Part shown: piece after piece, positions 17,748 through 26,784 of the stretch
Layout: each line of letters starts with the position of its first letter
How positions within the stretch are numbered: position 1 is the first letter of the stretch
NCBI GenBank assembly: GCA_018714895.1
Contig: DVMQ01000014.1
Coordinates: 62,001 to 126,000, forward strand
Origin: Coprovicinus avistercoris
GTDB taxonomy: Bacteria > Actinomycetota > Coriobacteriia > Coriobacteriales > Atopobiaceae
DNA: 64,000 bases
Direction of reading: 5' to 3'
The notes under the pieces: model-generated
Told to the model about the DNA's origin: nothing
Databases searched by the model: none
Seen by the model: only the letters and a program-made list of their open reading frames with translations
Made by a program: the position numbers and the translations under genes

Positions 17748-19334
17748 ATGGCTGCTGTACGCTCTCATGCGCCTTCTCTATCACGTCGATTCTTTATTGT
17801 TTTACTTGCTGTTTCAACGGCAGCAGTGATCGTAGCGTTTATTGCTTCAGCAATATTGTTTCAAGCATCCGGGGAAGCTGATGTGCGAGCAGCACTTAAT
17901 CGTGAATGCGATCTTATTGCTTCTGCTCTCGATATATCTGATGGAGATGACAATGTTGCTATTGTGCGCAACCTCGATTTGGGAGGTATGCGTGCAACGC
18001 TTATTGATGCCAACGGCAATGTTCTTATGGATAGTGAAGGCGACGCTTCAGATATGGAGAGTCATGCCAATCGTCCAGAAGTTCAAGAGGCACTAGCTCA
18101 TGGTGAGGGATCTTCAGAACGCCTCTCTCGCACGCTTGATATTGTGAGTTTTTATCATGCAAAACGGTTGGCTTCGGGTGGAGTTATCCGAGTTGCACAG
18201 GACAGTCGTACAGCATTTTCGATTATTACAGGAGATCTTTCGGCACTGGCGCTTGTGGCGATTATCGTCATTGCACTTTCATGGCTGGTAGCTCGAATAA
18301 TTTCCCGTGTACTTGTGGCTCCTATTCTTGCTATTGATATACACAGTGGGCATCGTGAAGGTGATTCTGAACAAGACGACGCCAATACTACTTCGCCTTA
18401 TCATGAGTTGGAGCCACTGGTTGAAAGGTTACATAGGCAGCAATCACAACTGGTGGAACAAATGGATCAGCTTCGAGATGCTGAAGTGATGCGTCAAGAG
18501 TTTACTGCCAATATTACGCATGAGCTTAAAACTCCTCTTGCGGTTATTTCAGGAGCGGCGGAACTCATTCGTGACGGCATTGCGCGCCCTGAGGATGTGG
18601 CTAATTTTGCAGGGCGAATATATGATGAGTCGCAAAGACTTACCAGCTTGGTAAATGACATTCTCATACTTTCTCGCCTTGATGAGTCTGAGCGTGCAGG
18701 TATGCCCGACTTAGTAGGCTCACTTGAGCCCTGCGATCTTCATTCTATTGCTCAGGACGTATGTTCTCGTTTGGCGCCTATGGCCAAACGAGCAAACGTG
18801 ACGCTCGGGTGTGTGGGAATGACGGCTCCTGTTATGGGAAATGCACGTTTGCTTGATGAGCTTATCTACAACCTTTGCTCCAATGCTATTAGGTATAACC
18901 GTGAAAATGGTTCGGTGGTGGTAACCTGCGGCGTGGGAGATCCCGATACCTTCGAAGCAGGAAACGGTATTACAAGCGGCACGATGAGTTCTGCAAATGC
19001 AGCGAGTGCTGTCAATGCAGCTAAACCCTTGGAGGATATGTCTGCGAATGCGTCGCTTGGACCTTTTGTGCGTGTTGCTGATACTGGCATTGGTATTGAT
19101 CGTTCTGAGCAGGCAAAAGTATTTGAGCGTTTTTATCGCGTGGATACAAGTCGCTCACGAAATGGCGGTGGAACTGGTCTGGGGCTTGCAATCGTTAAGC
19201 ATTCGGCAGCCTTCCATCATGCTGAAATAGATTTGGATAGTACGCCTGGTGAAGGCACAACTATTACGGTTACGTTCCCTCCGGCATCGGATTACCCTGA
19301 TGCAGGCCCAGAGACCACAAGTACAGAAAACTAA
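17748..19334 (+). CDS. phoR: PhoR-like sensor histidine kinase
   Basis: 528 residues. Membrane helix 1 at about 13-38, an extracytoplasmic sensor of some 125 residues, helix 2 at about 166-190, a linker, then the phospho-acceptor His-258 in ITHELKTPL and a HATPase_c domain with NLCSNAIRYN, DTGIGID and GTGLGLAIVK. A low-complexity Asn/Ala/Ser insert (about residues 408-440) interrupts the ATPase domain between the N and G1 boxes. It likely senses Pst/PhoU status and phosphorylates the adjacent regulator. It ends the operon, followed by a terminator. Confidence 0.9.
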   Translation: MAAVRSHAPSLSRRFFIVLLAVSTAAVIVAFIASAILFQASGEADVRAALNRECDLIASALDISDGDDNVAIVRNLDLGGMRATLIDANGNVLMDSEGDASDMESHANRPEVQEALAHGEGSSERLSRTLDIVSFYHAKRLASGGVIRVAQDSRTAFSIITGDLSALALVAIIVIALSWLVARIISRVLVAPILAIDIHSGHREGDSEQDDANTTSPYHELEPLVERLHRQQSQLVEQMDQLRDAEVMRQEFTANITHELKTPLAVISGAAELIRDGIARPEDVANFAGRIYDESQRLTSLVNDILILSRLDESERAGMPDLVGSLEPCDLHSIAQDVCSRLAPMAKRANVTLGCVGMTAPVMGNARLLDELIYNLCSNAIRYNRENGSVVVTCGVGDPDTFEAGNGITSGTMSSANAASAVNAAKPLEDMSANASLGPFVRVADTGIGIDRSEQAKVFERFYRVDTSRSRNGGGTGLGLAIVKHSAAFHHAEIDLDSTPGEGTTITVTFPPASDYPDAGPETTSTEN

Positions 19335-19352
19335 TAGACGCTTCTTTGATGA

Positions 19353-19381
19353 AAAAAGACCGCTTATTAAGCGGCCTTTTT
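19353..19381. terminator. Bidirectional terminator between phoR and metG-like gene
   Basis: CCGCTT/AAGCGG with a 3-base loop, extended by A5/T5 arms, so both strands give a hairpin followed by U residues. It sits between converging genes. Confidence 0.85.
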
Positions 19382-19385
19382 CGGT

Positions 19386-21425
19386 TTATTTGCCCTTACG
19401 GTTTTGACTGGGGTGTCCTTTAAAGAAGTCAAAACGTGGAGGTAGTTGCGTGATTTGATGCTCAGCAGGGCTTTGACCTAACAGTTGGGCGAGTTCAACA
19501 GGGGTATCAAACGCATGACTCCAGCTGAAGAAAAGATCGGGTTCAAAGCCAAGGTATGTGCATATTTTTTCACAGCCAGAAGGAGCAGCTGGATGCATAA
19601 GCAGCGCTGTCGTGCGTAGAGCAACAAATGCATCAGCAAGAGCTTGCTCATATGCGGCATTATCGCCCTTTGAAGCTTTGCTCGCGTCGTCCCAGCGCTT
19701 ATTCGCGGTGCGACAGAACGACTCGACAATAGTAAGAGCGCCGTGAGCATCAAACGTATATGCTGCACGCTCAAAATCGAGCGTTGCCTTGCGTGCGGCT
19801 TCAACGGCATCTTCATGCGGAGCAACTTCAGGAAGATGACAACCGCAGGCATTGGCCGCGCCATAAAAACAACTGCGTGCAAGACGATTAAAGATATTGG
19901 TGAGAAACGCACTTTCCTTCAGGGCAGGATCTGCAACACGCGGATCGTTGCACACAAGAATTTCTTCACCAGTTTTCTTGTCCTTGTGGCTTACTGAAGT
20001 ATCAAAAGCCTTTGGAGCAAAACTTACAGCTTTTTGATCGAGACCAAGGGAAAGCCAATGGCAACGCAGCTGTTCAGCGGTGTAATGCTCCAGCAGTTCA
20101 GAAGCCATAGGAGGCTTAATTTTTCCTGAGCTCGATGCTTTCTTATTCATAAAGAGAATGTGGTAGTTGGCAATAGGTGTGTCTTGGAACAGATTCCAGT
20201 TAAGTGCTTCCCACATAGCCGGCTGAGCAACGCAGTAGAAATAAATATTGTCTTGTCCAATAAACTGATATACCGCAGCGTCGTCAGCGCACCACCAGTC
20301 ATGCCAGTCACGAGAGGAGTAACGTCCCTCTGGCGCTTCTGCGAGGACTGTCTGAACAAATGAGATTGGTGCCCAAAGGCTCTCTGGCCAGCACCAAACC
20401 GTAAGATTTGAAAGGCCTTCAAGTTCGGGAGCGGGAACACCCCAATCAATATTGCCTGTAATACGGAAAGGAAGCAGGGTTTTACCCGTGCGGAACCTCA
20501 CGTTATGAGCTTCCAGGATTCCACGAGCTTGGTCTCGCTCGCGCCAGTTGTTAAATTCAACTGAGAAGGACTGTTGATTTCCTGTTGGCTCCTGTACGAC
20601 ATGATCAGGCAACTCATGTTCACACGAGCTGAATGCTTCACGGAATTTTTCCTGAATGTAGATCACGGGTTGAGCAAGTGATTCGCGTACCGTTTTAGGA
20701 ACAATAGCGCGGACCTGAGGATCCTTTTCCCATGCTTCAACAACTTGTTCAATATCTGCTTTAAAAGCAGGCAAGTCGAAATACCAGTTATCCACCGGAC
20801 GGAGCTCAGGAGTAGTTCCGGTTAGCTGGGAAACAGGTGCAATAAGCTCTTCTGGATCAAATTGATGACCTAAGTCACACTCATCAGCGTAGGCCTTTTC
20901 AGATTTACAACCCCGCACTGGACAACGCCCCTGAACTTGGCGTCCATTGAGGAACTGACCTGCTTGGGTGTCATAGAATTGGCGCGTGCTCATCTTGTGG
21001 AGGTAACCGCGCTCATACAGACGCTTAATAATATCTGTCGTGAGAGCTGCATGATAATCCCGTGCTGGCTCAAGGGCAGAACCAGCAAATAGATCGAGTG
21101 AAACCTCGTAATCTTCAAGCGCTTGTTTTTGAGAATCGTGGTTGGCGGTTACATAATCTACGATGGTTCCGGTATAACCCTCTTCAACTCGCTTGCGATA
21201 TCCCTCCATAATGGGGGAGCCGTAGCAGTCTGTGCCAGAGACAAAAATGACATTCTCAGGCCCAATGCGATCTCTCAAAAACCGTGCGAAAAAATCGGCA
21301 GGCACAAATACGCCGCCAACATGGCCAAAATGAAGATTTTTATTTCCATAGGGCATGCCGCCTGTAATAACGGCACGTTTTGGAAACGTGGGGCGTTCAG
21401 CGTTTTCAGTGGAATCGAATGCCAT
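19386..21425 (-). CDS. metG: Divergent methionyl-tRNA synthetase-type class I tRNA ligase
   Basis: 679 residues, start preceded by AAGGTAG. The Rossmann core follows MetRS: GGMPYGNKNLHFGHVGG holds the HIGH-type motif, SGTDCYGSPI the second block, a Cys-rich knuckle (CPVRGC...DECDLGH) the zinc region, WGVPAPE and FIGQDNIYFY the later blocks, and an alpha-helical anticodon-binding domain ends the chain. The KMSKS loop reads KKASSSGKI, and the usual FIGKD...H block carries Tyr for His, so it is unlike standard bacterial MetG. It may be the only MetRS of the organism or a second, specialised enzyme; the symbol is provisional. Confidence 0.75.
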   Translation of the reverse strand: MAFDSTENAERPTFPKRAVITGGMPYGNKNLHFGHVGGVFVPADFFARFLRDRIGPENVIFVSGTDCYGSPIMEGYRKRVEEGYTGTIVDYVTANHDSQKQALEDYEVSLDLFAGSALEPARDYHAALTTDIIKRLYERGYLHKMSTRQFYDTQAGQFLNGRQVQGRCPVRGCKSEKAYADECDLGHQFDPEELIAPVSQLTGTTPELRPVDNWYFDLPAFKADIEQVVEAWEKDPQVRAIVPKTVRESLAQPVIYIQEKFREAFSSCEHELPDHVVQEPTGNQQSFSVEFNNWRERDQARGILEAHNVRFRTGKTLLPFRITGNIDWGVPAPELEGLSNLTVWCWPESLWAPISFVQTVLAEAPEGRYSSRDWHDWWCADDAAVYQFIGQDNIYFYCVAQPAMWEALNWNLFQDTPIANYHILFMNKKASSSGKIKPPMASELLEHYTAEQLRCHWLSLGLDQKAVSFAPKAFDTSVSHKDKKTGEEILVCNDPRVADPALKESAFLTNIFNRLARSCFYGAANACGCHLPEVAPHEDAVEAARKATLDFERAAYTFDAHGALTIVESFCRTANKRWDDASKASKGDNAAYEQALADAFVALRTTALLMHPAAPSGCEKICTYLGFEPDLFFSWSHAFDTPVELAQLLGQSPAEHQITQLPPRFDFFKGHPSQNRKGK

Positions 21426-21490
21426 GAGCTACCTTGCATCCTTCTCGACGTATAGATTGGTCATACTGTCCCAGTATCCCATAATCAAAG

Positions 21491-21520
21491 GGATAGCGAG
21501 CATCTTATTTATTGCTATCC
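21491..21520 (-). terminator. Weak hairpin at the end of the HAD phosphatase gene
   Basis: GGATAGC (21491-21497) pairs with GCTATCC (21514-21520) across a 16-base loop; the right arm includes the stop codon. A short CCCTTTG tail follows on the minus strand. Weak evidence. Confidence 0.35.
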
Positions 21521-22237
21521 GAAGATAAGCTCCGCAAGTTCATTAGCGTTATCAGCAATGAGCGATGCGTTATGACGCTCAAGGAATGCACGACTTCTAA
21601 AACCCCAGCTTACGGCTATACATGGCATATTGGCATTCTGTGCAGTCAGCAAATCAATTTCAGAATCGCCAATATAGACGGCTTCTCGGGGTTCGATCTT
21701 AAGCAATTCAGCAACACGAAGAACGGCATCTGGAGCTGGTTTGCGTCGAACATCGCTACGTTCACCAACGGAAATATCTAAGAGACCAGGAAAATGCAAA
21801 TCGGCGAGCCTGCGCACTTCGGGGTCCATTTTGTTTGAAACTACCGCACATACAATTTTGCTTTGCCGTAAAGCTGAAAGAAGCCCGAGGATACCAGGAT
21901 AGGGCTGCGTGTGATCATTGCAATGATCCCGGTAGTAGACGGCAAACGCTGAGCGTACGCGCTCTACTTCCGCCTCATCTAAACCGAGGTCTTGAATTCC
22001 AACGCTTCTTCCAATGGCTTCTAGCTGTTCTTCTGTGCTGGCAAGTCCTGCTTCTGTTGCAAGAGCACGCATTACGGCAACCTGAGCACCGCTTCCAAAA
22101 AAGCTTCCCACATCACGACAGGAGAATGTGTGCTTATGGCCTGTTTGCTTGAGTGCAGTATCAAGTGAGGTGGCGAGATCTTCCAAGGTATCGAGAATAG
22201 TGCCGTCCATATCAAAGATAGCAGCGGTATAGCCCAT
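21515..22237 (-). CDS. HAD superfamily phosphatase, phosphoglycolate phosphatase-like
   Basis: 240 residues. Motif I IFDMDGTILDT supplies the nucleophile Asp and acid/base Asp, the cap helices follow (subclass I), motif II is VSNK, motif III the Lys of RRKPAPD and motif IV GDSEIDL. This is the Gph/PGP-like layout; the actual substrate may be phosphoglycolate or another small phosphoester. It lies between the MetRS-like gene and an alpha-amylase gene on the same strand, with short gaps that would permit co-transcription. Confidence 0.85.
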   Translation of the reverse strand: MGYTAAIFDMDGTILDTLEDLATSLDTALKQTGHKHTFSCRDVGSFFGSGAQVAVMRALATEAGLASTEEQLEAIGRSVGIQDLGLDEAEVERVRSAFAVYYRDHCNDHTQPYPGILGLLSALRQSKIVCAVVSNKMDPEVRRLADLHFPGLLDISVGERSDVRRKPAPDAVLRVAELLKIEPREAVYIGDSEIDLLTAQNANMPCIAVSWGFRSRAFLERHNASLIADNANELAELIFG

Positions 22238-22281
22238 GAGGGGTCCTCTCTGATATATGTTTGAGCAGGCATATTGTAGAA

Positions 22282-23802
22282 CTAGAGACGCATCTCCTCA
22301 GTATCTTCGGCTGTTTCACGAACAATACGCCGCAAAATGCAATCGTGTTCAAGAGCATGCGTTGCTTGTTCAGGAAGATAAACGGAGAGCCTGCCATCGA
22401 GGGTAGAAAAATCAGCCCAGCCTTCTGCATCAATTTGGGTGTCTGATTGTTCGCCTAATACGCATGACCAGGTTTCGCCTGCGTGATGTTTACCTACATA
22501 CATATGCTTTTGTCCACCATCGCGATCGGTGAGCACCACCGCAAGGCCACTTCCAGGATGTTCAGATTCACCCTCGCGCGTCCATCCTATAACGTCGGGG
22601 GCGTCGAGAAAGTCGTGTTGAGGTCCATATGAGAAACGTCGACGCACCTCCATCAACAATGGCAGTTCTTGTACAGCAGGAATATTGCCGCCGTTAGGCA
22701 TGCCATAAAGATCGCCGTAGAACACACAGGGATAACCGGCTTCACGTAAGAGAATGAGAGCGTATGCTGCGGGTTTAAACCACGACTGAACAAAAGATTG
22801 CAATGCTTGTCCTGGTTGCGTGTCATGATTTTCGGCAAAAGTTACAGCATGAATAGGATCTTTTGCAACCAGTGTGTTATCAAAAATCTTTGAGAGATCT
22901 ACATTGCCCTGAGAGCACGACGCTCGATACAGGTTGTAATGGAGCGGAACATCAAAAAGCGAAAGCGCACGTTCTTCTCCCAAATATGCGAGAAGTTCTT
23001 CGGATGTTCGTCCCCAATACTCTCCGACACAAAAGAGCTCGCGATTAGTTTGTTTGCGAATCTCAGCAATCCATCTCAGATAAAAGTTTCGATCAATATG
23101 TTTGAGGGCATCAAGACGAAATCCATCTAAGTTACAGTTGGTGACGTACCAGCTGCCCCACTTTACGAGCTCCTCATAAACACGTGGATCATTGACATCT
23201 ACATCAGCGCCCATCAGGTAGTCGTAGTTACCATTTTCAATCCGTTCTACCGCATCATCCCAATGCTTTCCCTCAAAGAGGTAGATGCCCTTTTGTTTAG
23301 TTCTCTCGTCCCAATCCACGCCGTGAAAGCAAGACCAGTCCCAGGTAAAGTCAGAATACCTGCCGTTTCTGCCAGGAAAAGTAAAACGGGTCCAGGCTAA
23401 AATCGTGCGGGGTATATCTACCGCTTCACCTCTATTAGTTGACAACACTTCTTGGGCGCGAACCTCTTCACATCCGTCAGCTCCAAGACGTTGGTTCAAT
23501 ACAATGTCGGCAAGTACTTGTATGCCATGCGCATGCAATGCTTGAATAGCTGCTTGATATTCGGATCGCGTGCCATATTTGGTACGCACACTTCCTTTTT
23601 GATTAAATTCGCCGAGGTCATAGGTGTCATAGACACCATATCCTACATCTTGAGGTCCTTTTTCACCCTTAAAGGCGGGTGGAAGCCATACTGCCGTAAT
23701 CCCTTCATAGGCAAAGGTTGCTGCTTGTTCTTCCAAGCGCTTCCAATGCGAGCCATCTGCTGGGAGATACCATGAAAAACCTTGGAGCATTGTGCCGTTC
23801 AT
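22282..23802 (-). CDS. Cytoplasmic alpha-amylase, GH13 subfamily 5 type
   Basis: 506 residues and no signal peptide, so intracellular, acting on glycogen or imported maltodextrins. The opening MLQGFSWYLPADGSHW and the barrel regions are typical of bacterial AmyA/AmyS: region II GFRLDALKH with the nucleophile Asp, region III CVGEYW with the acid/base Glu, region IV FAENHDTQPG with the stabilising Asp. Region I reads DIVLNQ, where the family nearly always has His after Asn, so subsite -1 may be slightly altered. The start has no perfect ribosome site but the N-terminus aligns with the family. Confidence 0.9.
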   Translation of the reverse strand: MNGTMLQGFSWYLPADGSHWKRLEEQAATFAYEGITAVWLPPAFKGEKGPQDVGYGVYDTYDLGEFNQKGSVRTKYGTRSEYQAAIQALHAHGIQVLADIVLNQRLGADGCEEVRAQEVLSTNRGEAVDIPRTILAWTRFTFPGRNGRYSDFTWDWSCFHGVDWDERTKQKGIYLFEGKHWDDAVERIENGNYDYLMGADVDVNDPRVYEELVKWGSWYVTNCNLDGFRLDALKHIDRNFYLRWIAEIRKQTNRELFCVGEYWGRTSEELLAYLGEERALSLFDVPLHYNLYRASCSQGNVDLSKIFDNTLVAKDPIHAVTFAENHDTQPGQALQSFVQSWFKPAAYALILLREAGYPCVFYGDLYGMPNGGNIPAVQELPLLMEVRRRFSYGPQHDFLDAPDVIGWTREGESEHPGSGLAVVLTDRDGGQKHMYVGKHHAGETWSCVLGEQSDTQIDAEGWADFSTLDGRLSVYLPEQATHALEHDCILRRIVRETAEDTEEMRL

Positions 23803-23972
23803 ATAACACCTCGCTCAGGAATGGTTATTCGCTATAAGGACAGCCTGACTGTACCCATTTCATATCCTAGAAGTTCAATGTATTTCATTCGTTCAGAAAG
23901 TATTGAGGCAAAGAGGGATATACATACGTGAGTATAAATTGCTCAAAAGTCGAGTAAGTGCGGAGGTAGTCA

Positions 23973-24716
23973 ATGGCTGAAGACAAGCGTGTCAACAATA
24001 CGGGCCAAGGTCTTCAGAATGTTAACGTCAGCGAGAATCGCAGGCCACATCAAATTATCTCGGAGTTTCTAGAACTTTTACGAGCGAATATTCGTCTCGT
24101 AGTGGCTGTTATTGCCGTAAGTATTTTCCTCTTCTTGCTCAGCGAAGTGCTTCAAGGTGAGCTTATGCGGCTCGATAGGATTGCAATTTCTCTCTTTGTC
24201 ATGCGTCTGAGAACGCCTTGGCTCACACCAATCATGGAGGCTTTTTCTGCTCTTGCCACTCCTGTTGTTTTGCTTGTGCTCTTGCTTGTGGTAATCGCTT
24301 TTGCTCCAGGCCGAGCGCCTGGCTGGTGTTGCACAATCAATTTGGTTCTGGTTGTTTTGCTCAATCAGATCCTAAAATTTATTGTTCAGCGTCCACGGCC
24401 AGAAGGTTTTCGGCTTGCTGTAGTGAGTGGCTTTAGCTTTCCATCAGGTCATTCAATGGTGGCTATGGCATTCTTTGGCCTGCTTGCTTGGTTTGTATGG
24501 CGCTACGAGAAAAACCGTTGGATGCGCAATCTTTTGGTCATAGCGTTTTCCATTGTCATTCTCATGATAGGTATTAGTCGTGTATATCTGGGTGTGCACT
24601 ATGCCTCAGATGTACTTGCAGGTTTCTGTGTGTCTCTCGTATGGCTTACGCTGTATACCCGCTTGGCAGTACCGGTCTTTCTGCGTGATAAGCCCGCCAT
24701 TTCAAATGACCATTAA
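23973..24716 (+). CDS. PAP2 family membrane phosphatase
   Basis: 247 residues; GGAGGTAG precedes the ATG. A charged cytosolic N-terminus leads into about six membrane helices. The three phosphatase motifs are complete: KFIVQRPRP, FPSGHSM and SRVYLGVHYASD, with both catalytic His. Likely substrates are lipid phosphates such as undecaprenyl pyrophosphate, phosphatidylglycerophosphate or phosphatidic acid; the sequence does not decide. It ends next to the convergent HAD gene with no gap. Confidence 0.88.
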   Translation: MAEDKRVNNTGQGLQNVNVSENRRPHQIISEFLELLRANIRLVVAVIAVSIFLFLLSEVLQGELMRLDRIAISLFVMRLRTPWLTPIMEAFSALATPVVLLVLLLVVIAFAPGRAPGWCCTINLVLVVLLNQILKFIVQRPRPEGFRLAVVSGFSFPSGHSMVAMAFFGLLAWFVWRYEKNRWMRNLLVIAFSIVILMIGISRVYLGVHYASDVLAGFCVSLVWLTLYTRLAVPVFLRDKPAISNDH

Positions 24717-25382
24717 CTACCGTAATCCCCATGCTTTGAGGGTACGAGCAAGCTCTTCATGACTGGTGACAACAAGATCTGCCTCAGGAAGTGCTTGGGG
24801 TACTGTAGAACCTTGAAAGCCAATGGTATACATCCCTGCAGCGCGTGCTGAGGCTATGCCTGAGGGAGAGTCATCGATTGCGATAGTTTTTGAGACATCT
24901 TCTGGGTTTGCAGTGAAATATGAAAGCGCTTTTAGGTATGGCTCGGGATGTGGCTTGGTATGACGTACAAGTTCACGGCCTACCAAAACATCAACGAAGC
25001 TCATAAGTCCAAGACGATTGAGCGCTGCGGTGAGAGGAGCACAGAGGCTCGTGGAAACGACGCCAATACCTACGTTATGTTCGGCGAGATTCTGCCAGAG
25101 CTCTCTCAGACCTGCTATCGCAGGGATTTTGGGATTGTCATAGATGGTGACAAGAGGATCGGGGCGCGCCGCTTTGTACTGCTCGATTGTTACGTTGATA
25201 CCATGTGCAGCAAGAAGAGCGGTGCCCATTTTGCTTGAGGATCTGCCCATAAAGGTGTAGAGCTCCTCGTCGGTAGGTTCATATCCAAAACGTGAGATTA
25301 CCTGTCTATCGGTTTCGATATAGAACGGTTCAGAATCTATAATCACGCCATCAAAATCGAAAAGGGCATAGGAGGGAAGCAT
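24717..25382 (-). CDS. HAD superfamily phosphatase/phosphomutase, beta-PGM-like
   Basis: 221 residues from the ATG at 25382, which has AAGGAG five bases upstream; a longer frame to 25454 has no site. ALFDFDGVIIDSEP is motif I with the DSEP cap entry of the beta-phosphoglucomutase/sugar-phosphatase branch, then VVSTS, the Lys of HTKPHPEPY, and IDDSPSG. Probably hydrolyses or isomerises a sugar phosphate or nucleotide by-product; specificity is not readable. It stands alone between the PAP2 gene and pyrE. Confidence 0.85.
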   Translation of the reverse strand: MLPSYALFDFDGVIIDSEPFYIETDRQVISRFGYEPTDEELYTFMGRSSSKMGTALLAAHGINVTIEQYKAARPDPLVTIYDNPKIPAIAGLRELWQNLAEHNVGIGVVSTSLCAPLTAALNRLGLMSFVDVLVGRELVRHTKPHPEPYLKALSYFTANPEDVSKTIAIDDSPSGIASARAAGMYTIGFQGSTVPQALPEADLVVTSHEELARTLKAWGLR

Positions 25383-25439
25383 AGAAACTCCTTGAATTGA
25401 GGTTTTGACACAGATTGTAAGCTGACCTTCTGGGTAACG

Positions 25440-25469
25440 TTTACAATCTTTCAAACAAGATTCTAAATA
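25440..25469 (+). promoter_or_regulatory. Candidate promoter of the pyrE-queH-add-queA operon
   Basis: TTTACA (25440-25445) and TAAATA (25464-25469) are spaced by 18 bases, 36 bases before pyrE. No PyrR or attenuator structure is evident in this short leader. Confidence 0.45.
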
Positions 25470-25505
25470 CCCGTCTGTGGAACATTTGCATGTGAAAGGT
25501 GGCTT

Positions 25506-26150
25506 ATGACATCAAAAACCGATATCGCTCGTGCTCTTCTCTCAATTAAAGCTGTTTTTTTGCGTCCAGATGATCCCTTCACCTGGGCAAGCGGAATTAA
25601 GAGCCCAATTTATTGCGATAACCGCCTTACGCTAAGCTACCCCGAAGTTCGTTCTTTGGTGGATGGAGCTATCGCTGAGCTTATTCAAGAGCACTATCCA
25701 CAGGCTCAAATTCTTATGGGAACTGCTACTGCGGGTATTGCTCATGCAGCAATTGCCGCCGAGAAGCTTAAGCTTCCTATGGGTTATGTTCGCGGTTCTG
25801 CCAAAGATCATGGCCGTAAAAACAGAATTGAAGGCAAGCTTGAGGCAGGCGATCGCGTTGTGGTGGTAGAGGACCTCATTTCTACAGGAGGATCAGTCAT
25901 AGAGTGTGTTGAGGCGCTCCGCGAAGTGGGAGCAGATGTTCTCGGTGTTGTCTCGATCTTTACCTATGGCATGAATCGTTCGCGCGAGCGTTTTGCTGCA
26001 GAGAGCCTAGAAAATGTCAGTCTCTGTGATCTTGACACCCTTGTGGAAGTTGCAGTGGAGGAAGGCTATATTCGCCCTGCTGATCGCGGTCGTCTTCTGG
26101 CGTTTCGTGATAACCCCTCCGATGAATCATGGATGAGCTACGAGGCTTAA
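25506..26150 (+). CDS. pyrE: Orotate phosphoribosyltransferase
   Basis: 214 residues, start behind AAAGGTGG. The PRPP-binding loop VVVVEDLISTGGSV is diagnostic, with FTWASGIKSPIYCDNR at the N-terminus for orotate contact and the flexible loop KDHGRKNRIEG. It makes orotidine monophosphate in pyrimidine synthesis. No other pyr gene is nearby; instead it leads a tightly packed run with queH, add and queA, five bases from the next start. Confidence 0.95.
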   Translation: MTSKTDIARALLSIKAVFLRPDDPFTWASGIKSPIYCDNRLTLSYPEVRSLVDGAIAELIQEHYPQAQILMGTATAGIAHAAIAAEKLKLPMGYVRGSAKDHGRKNRIEGKLEAGDRVVVVEDLISTGGSVIECVEALREVGADVLGVVSIFTYGMNRSRERFAAESLENVSLCDLDTLVEVAVEEGYIRPADRGRLLAFRDNPSDESWMSYEA

Positions 26151-26154
26151 ATTG

Positions 26155-26784
26155 ATGAGCTCTTCTTCCACACCCCTTCTCTTACATGCTTGCTGTGGAC
26201 CATGTTCGCTTGAGCCGGTTCACTTATTGCGTGAAGAAGGATTTGAACCCACCATTCTTTGGTCAAATCCAAATATCCAACCAGCTGCAGAGCATGATTT
26301 GCGCCTTGCAACTTTACTTACGTGGGCAGACCAAGTTGATCTTCCTGTGATTGTTGGCTCGTGTGATCGCACGGCATGGGAAAAGAGTGCTGCTTTAGCA
26401 GGTTTTAATCGGGAGCAACGTTGCAGAGCTTGTTATGCACTGCGATTGGCCGAGCTTTGTCATGTGGCAAAAGAACGTGGCTTCACACATGTTTCTACAA
26501 CGTTGGTAGTCTCTCCTTACCAGCTGTTTGATGTTTGCCATGATGTGCTAGAACGTCTTACTGTCGCGCAGGGACTCACTATGGTTTGGCGCGATTTTCG
26601 ACCATGGTACTCAGAGGCAACGGTGCACTCTCGCGAATTGGGAATGTATCGCCAGAATTATTGTGGCTGTCGTTTTTCTGCAGCAGAAGCAACAGTTGAG
26701 CGACATGAGCGGCGTGATGAACGACGCAGAGAAAAGCTTGCAAAACGCCGTACAACTATGGAGGCAGAGCATGTCATACGTTGA
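26155..26784 (+). CDS. queH: Epoxyqueuosine reductase QueH
   Basis: 209 residues from ATG 26155 (a TTG three bases earlier is in frame). Cys pairs match QueH (former DUF208): HACCGPCS near the N-terminus, RCRACYALRL in the middle, and NYCGCRFS near the C-terminus, supplying the 4Fe-4S and redox centres. QueH carries out the last step of queuosine synthesis, reducing epoxyqueuosine in tRNA, and replaces the cobalamin enzyme QueG. The end overlaps add by 14 bases. queA follows add, so two consecutive Q steps sit in one operon. Confidence 0.93.
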   Translation: MSSSSTPLLLHACCGPCSLEPVHLLREEGFEPTILWSNPNIQPAAEHDLRLATLLTWADQVDLPVIVGSCDRTAWEKSAALAGFNREQRCRACYALRLAELCHVAKERGFTHVSTTLVVSPYQLFDVCHDVLERLTVAQGLTMVWRDFRPWYSEATVHSRELGMYRQNYCGCRFSAAEATVERHERRDERRREKLAKRRTTMEAEHVIR

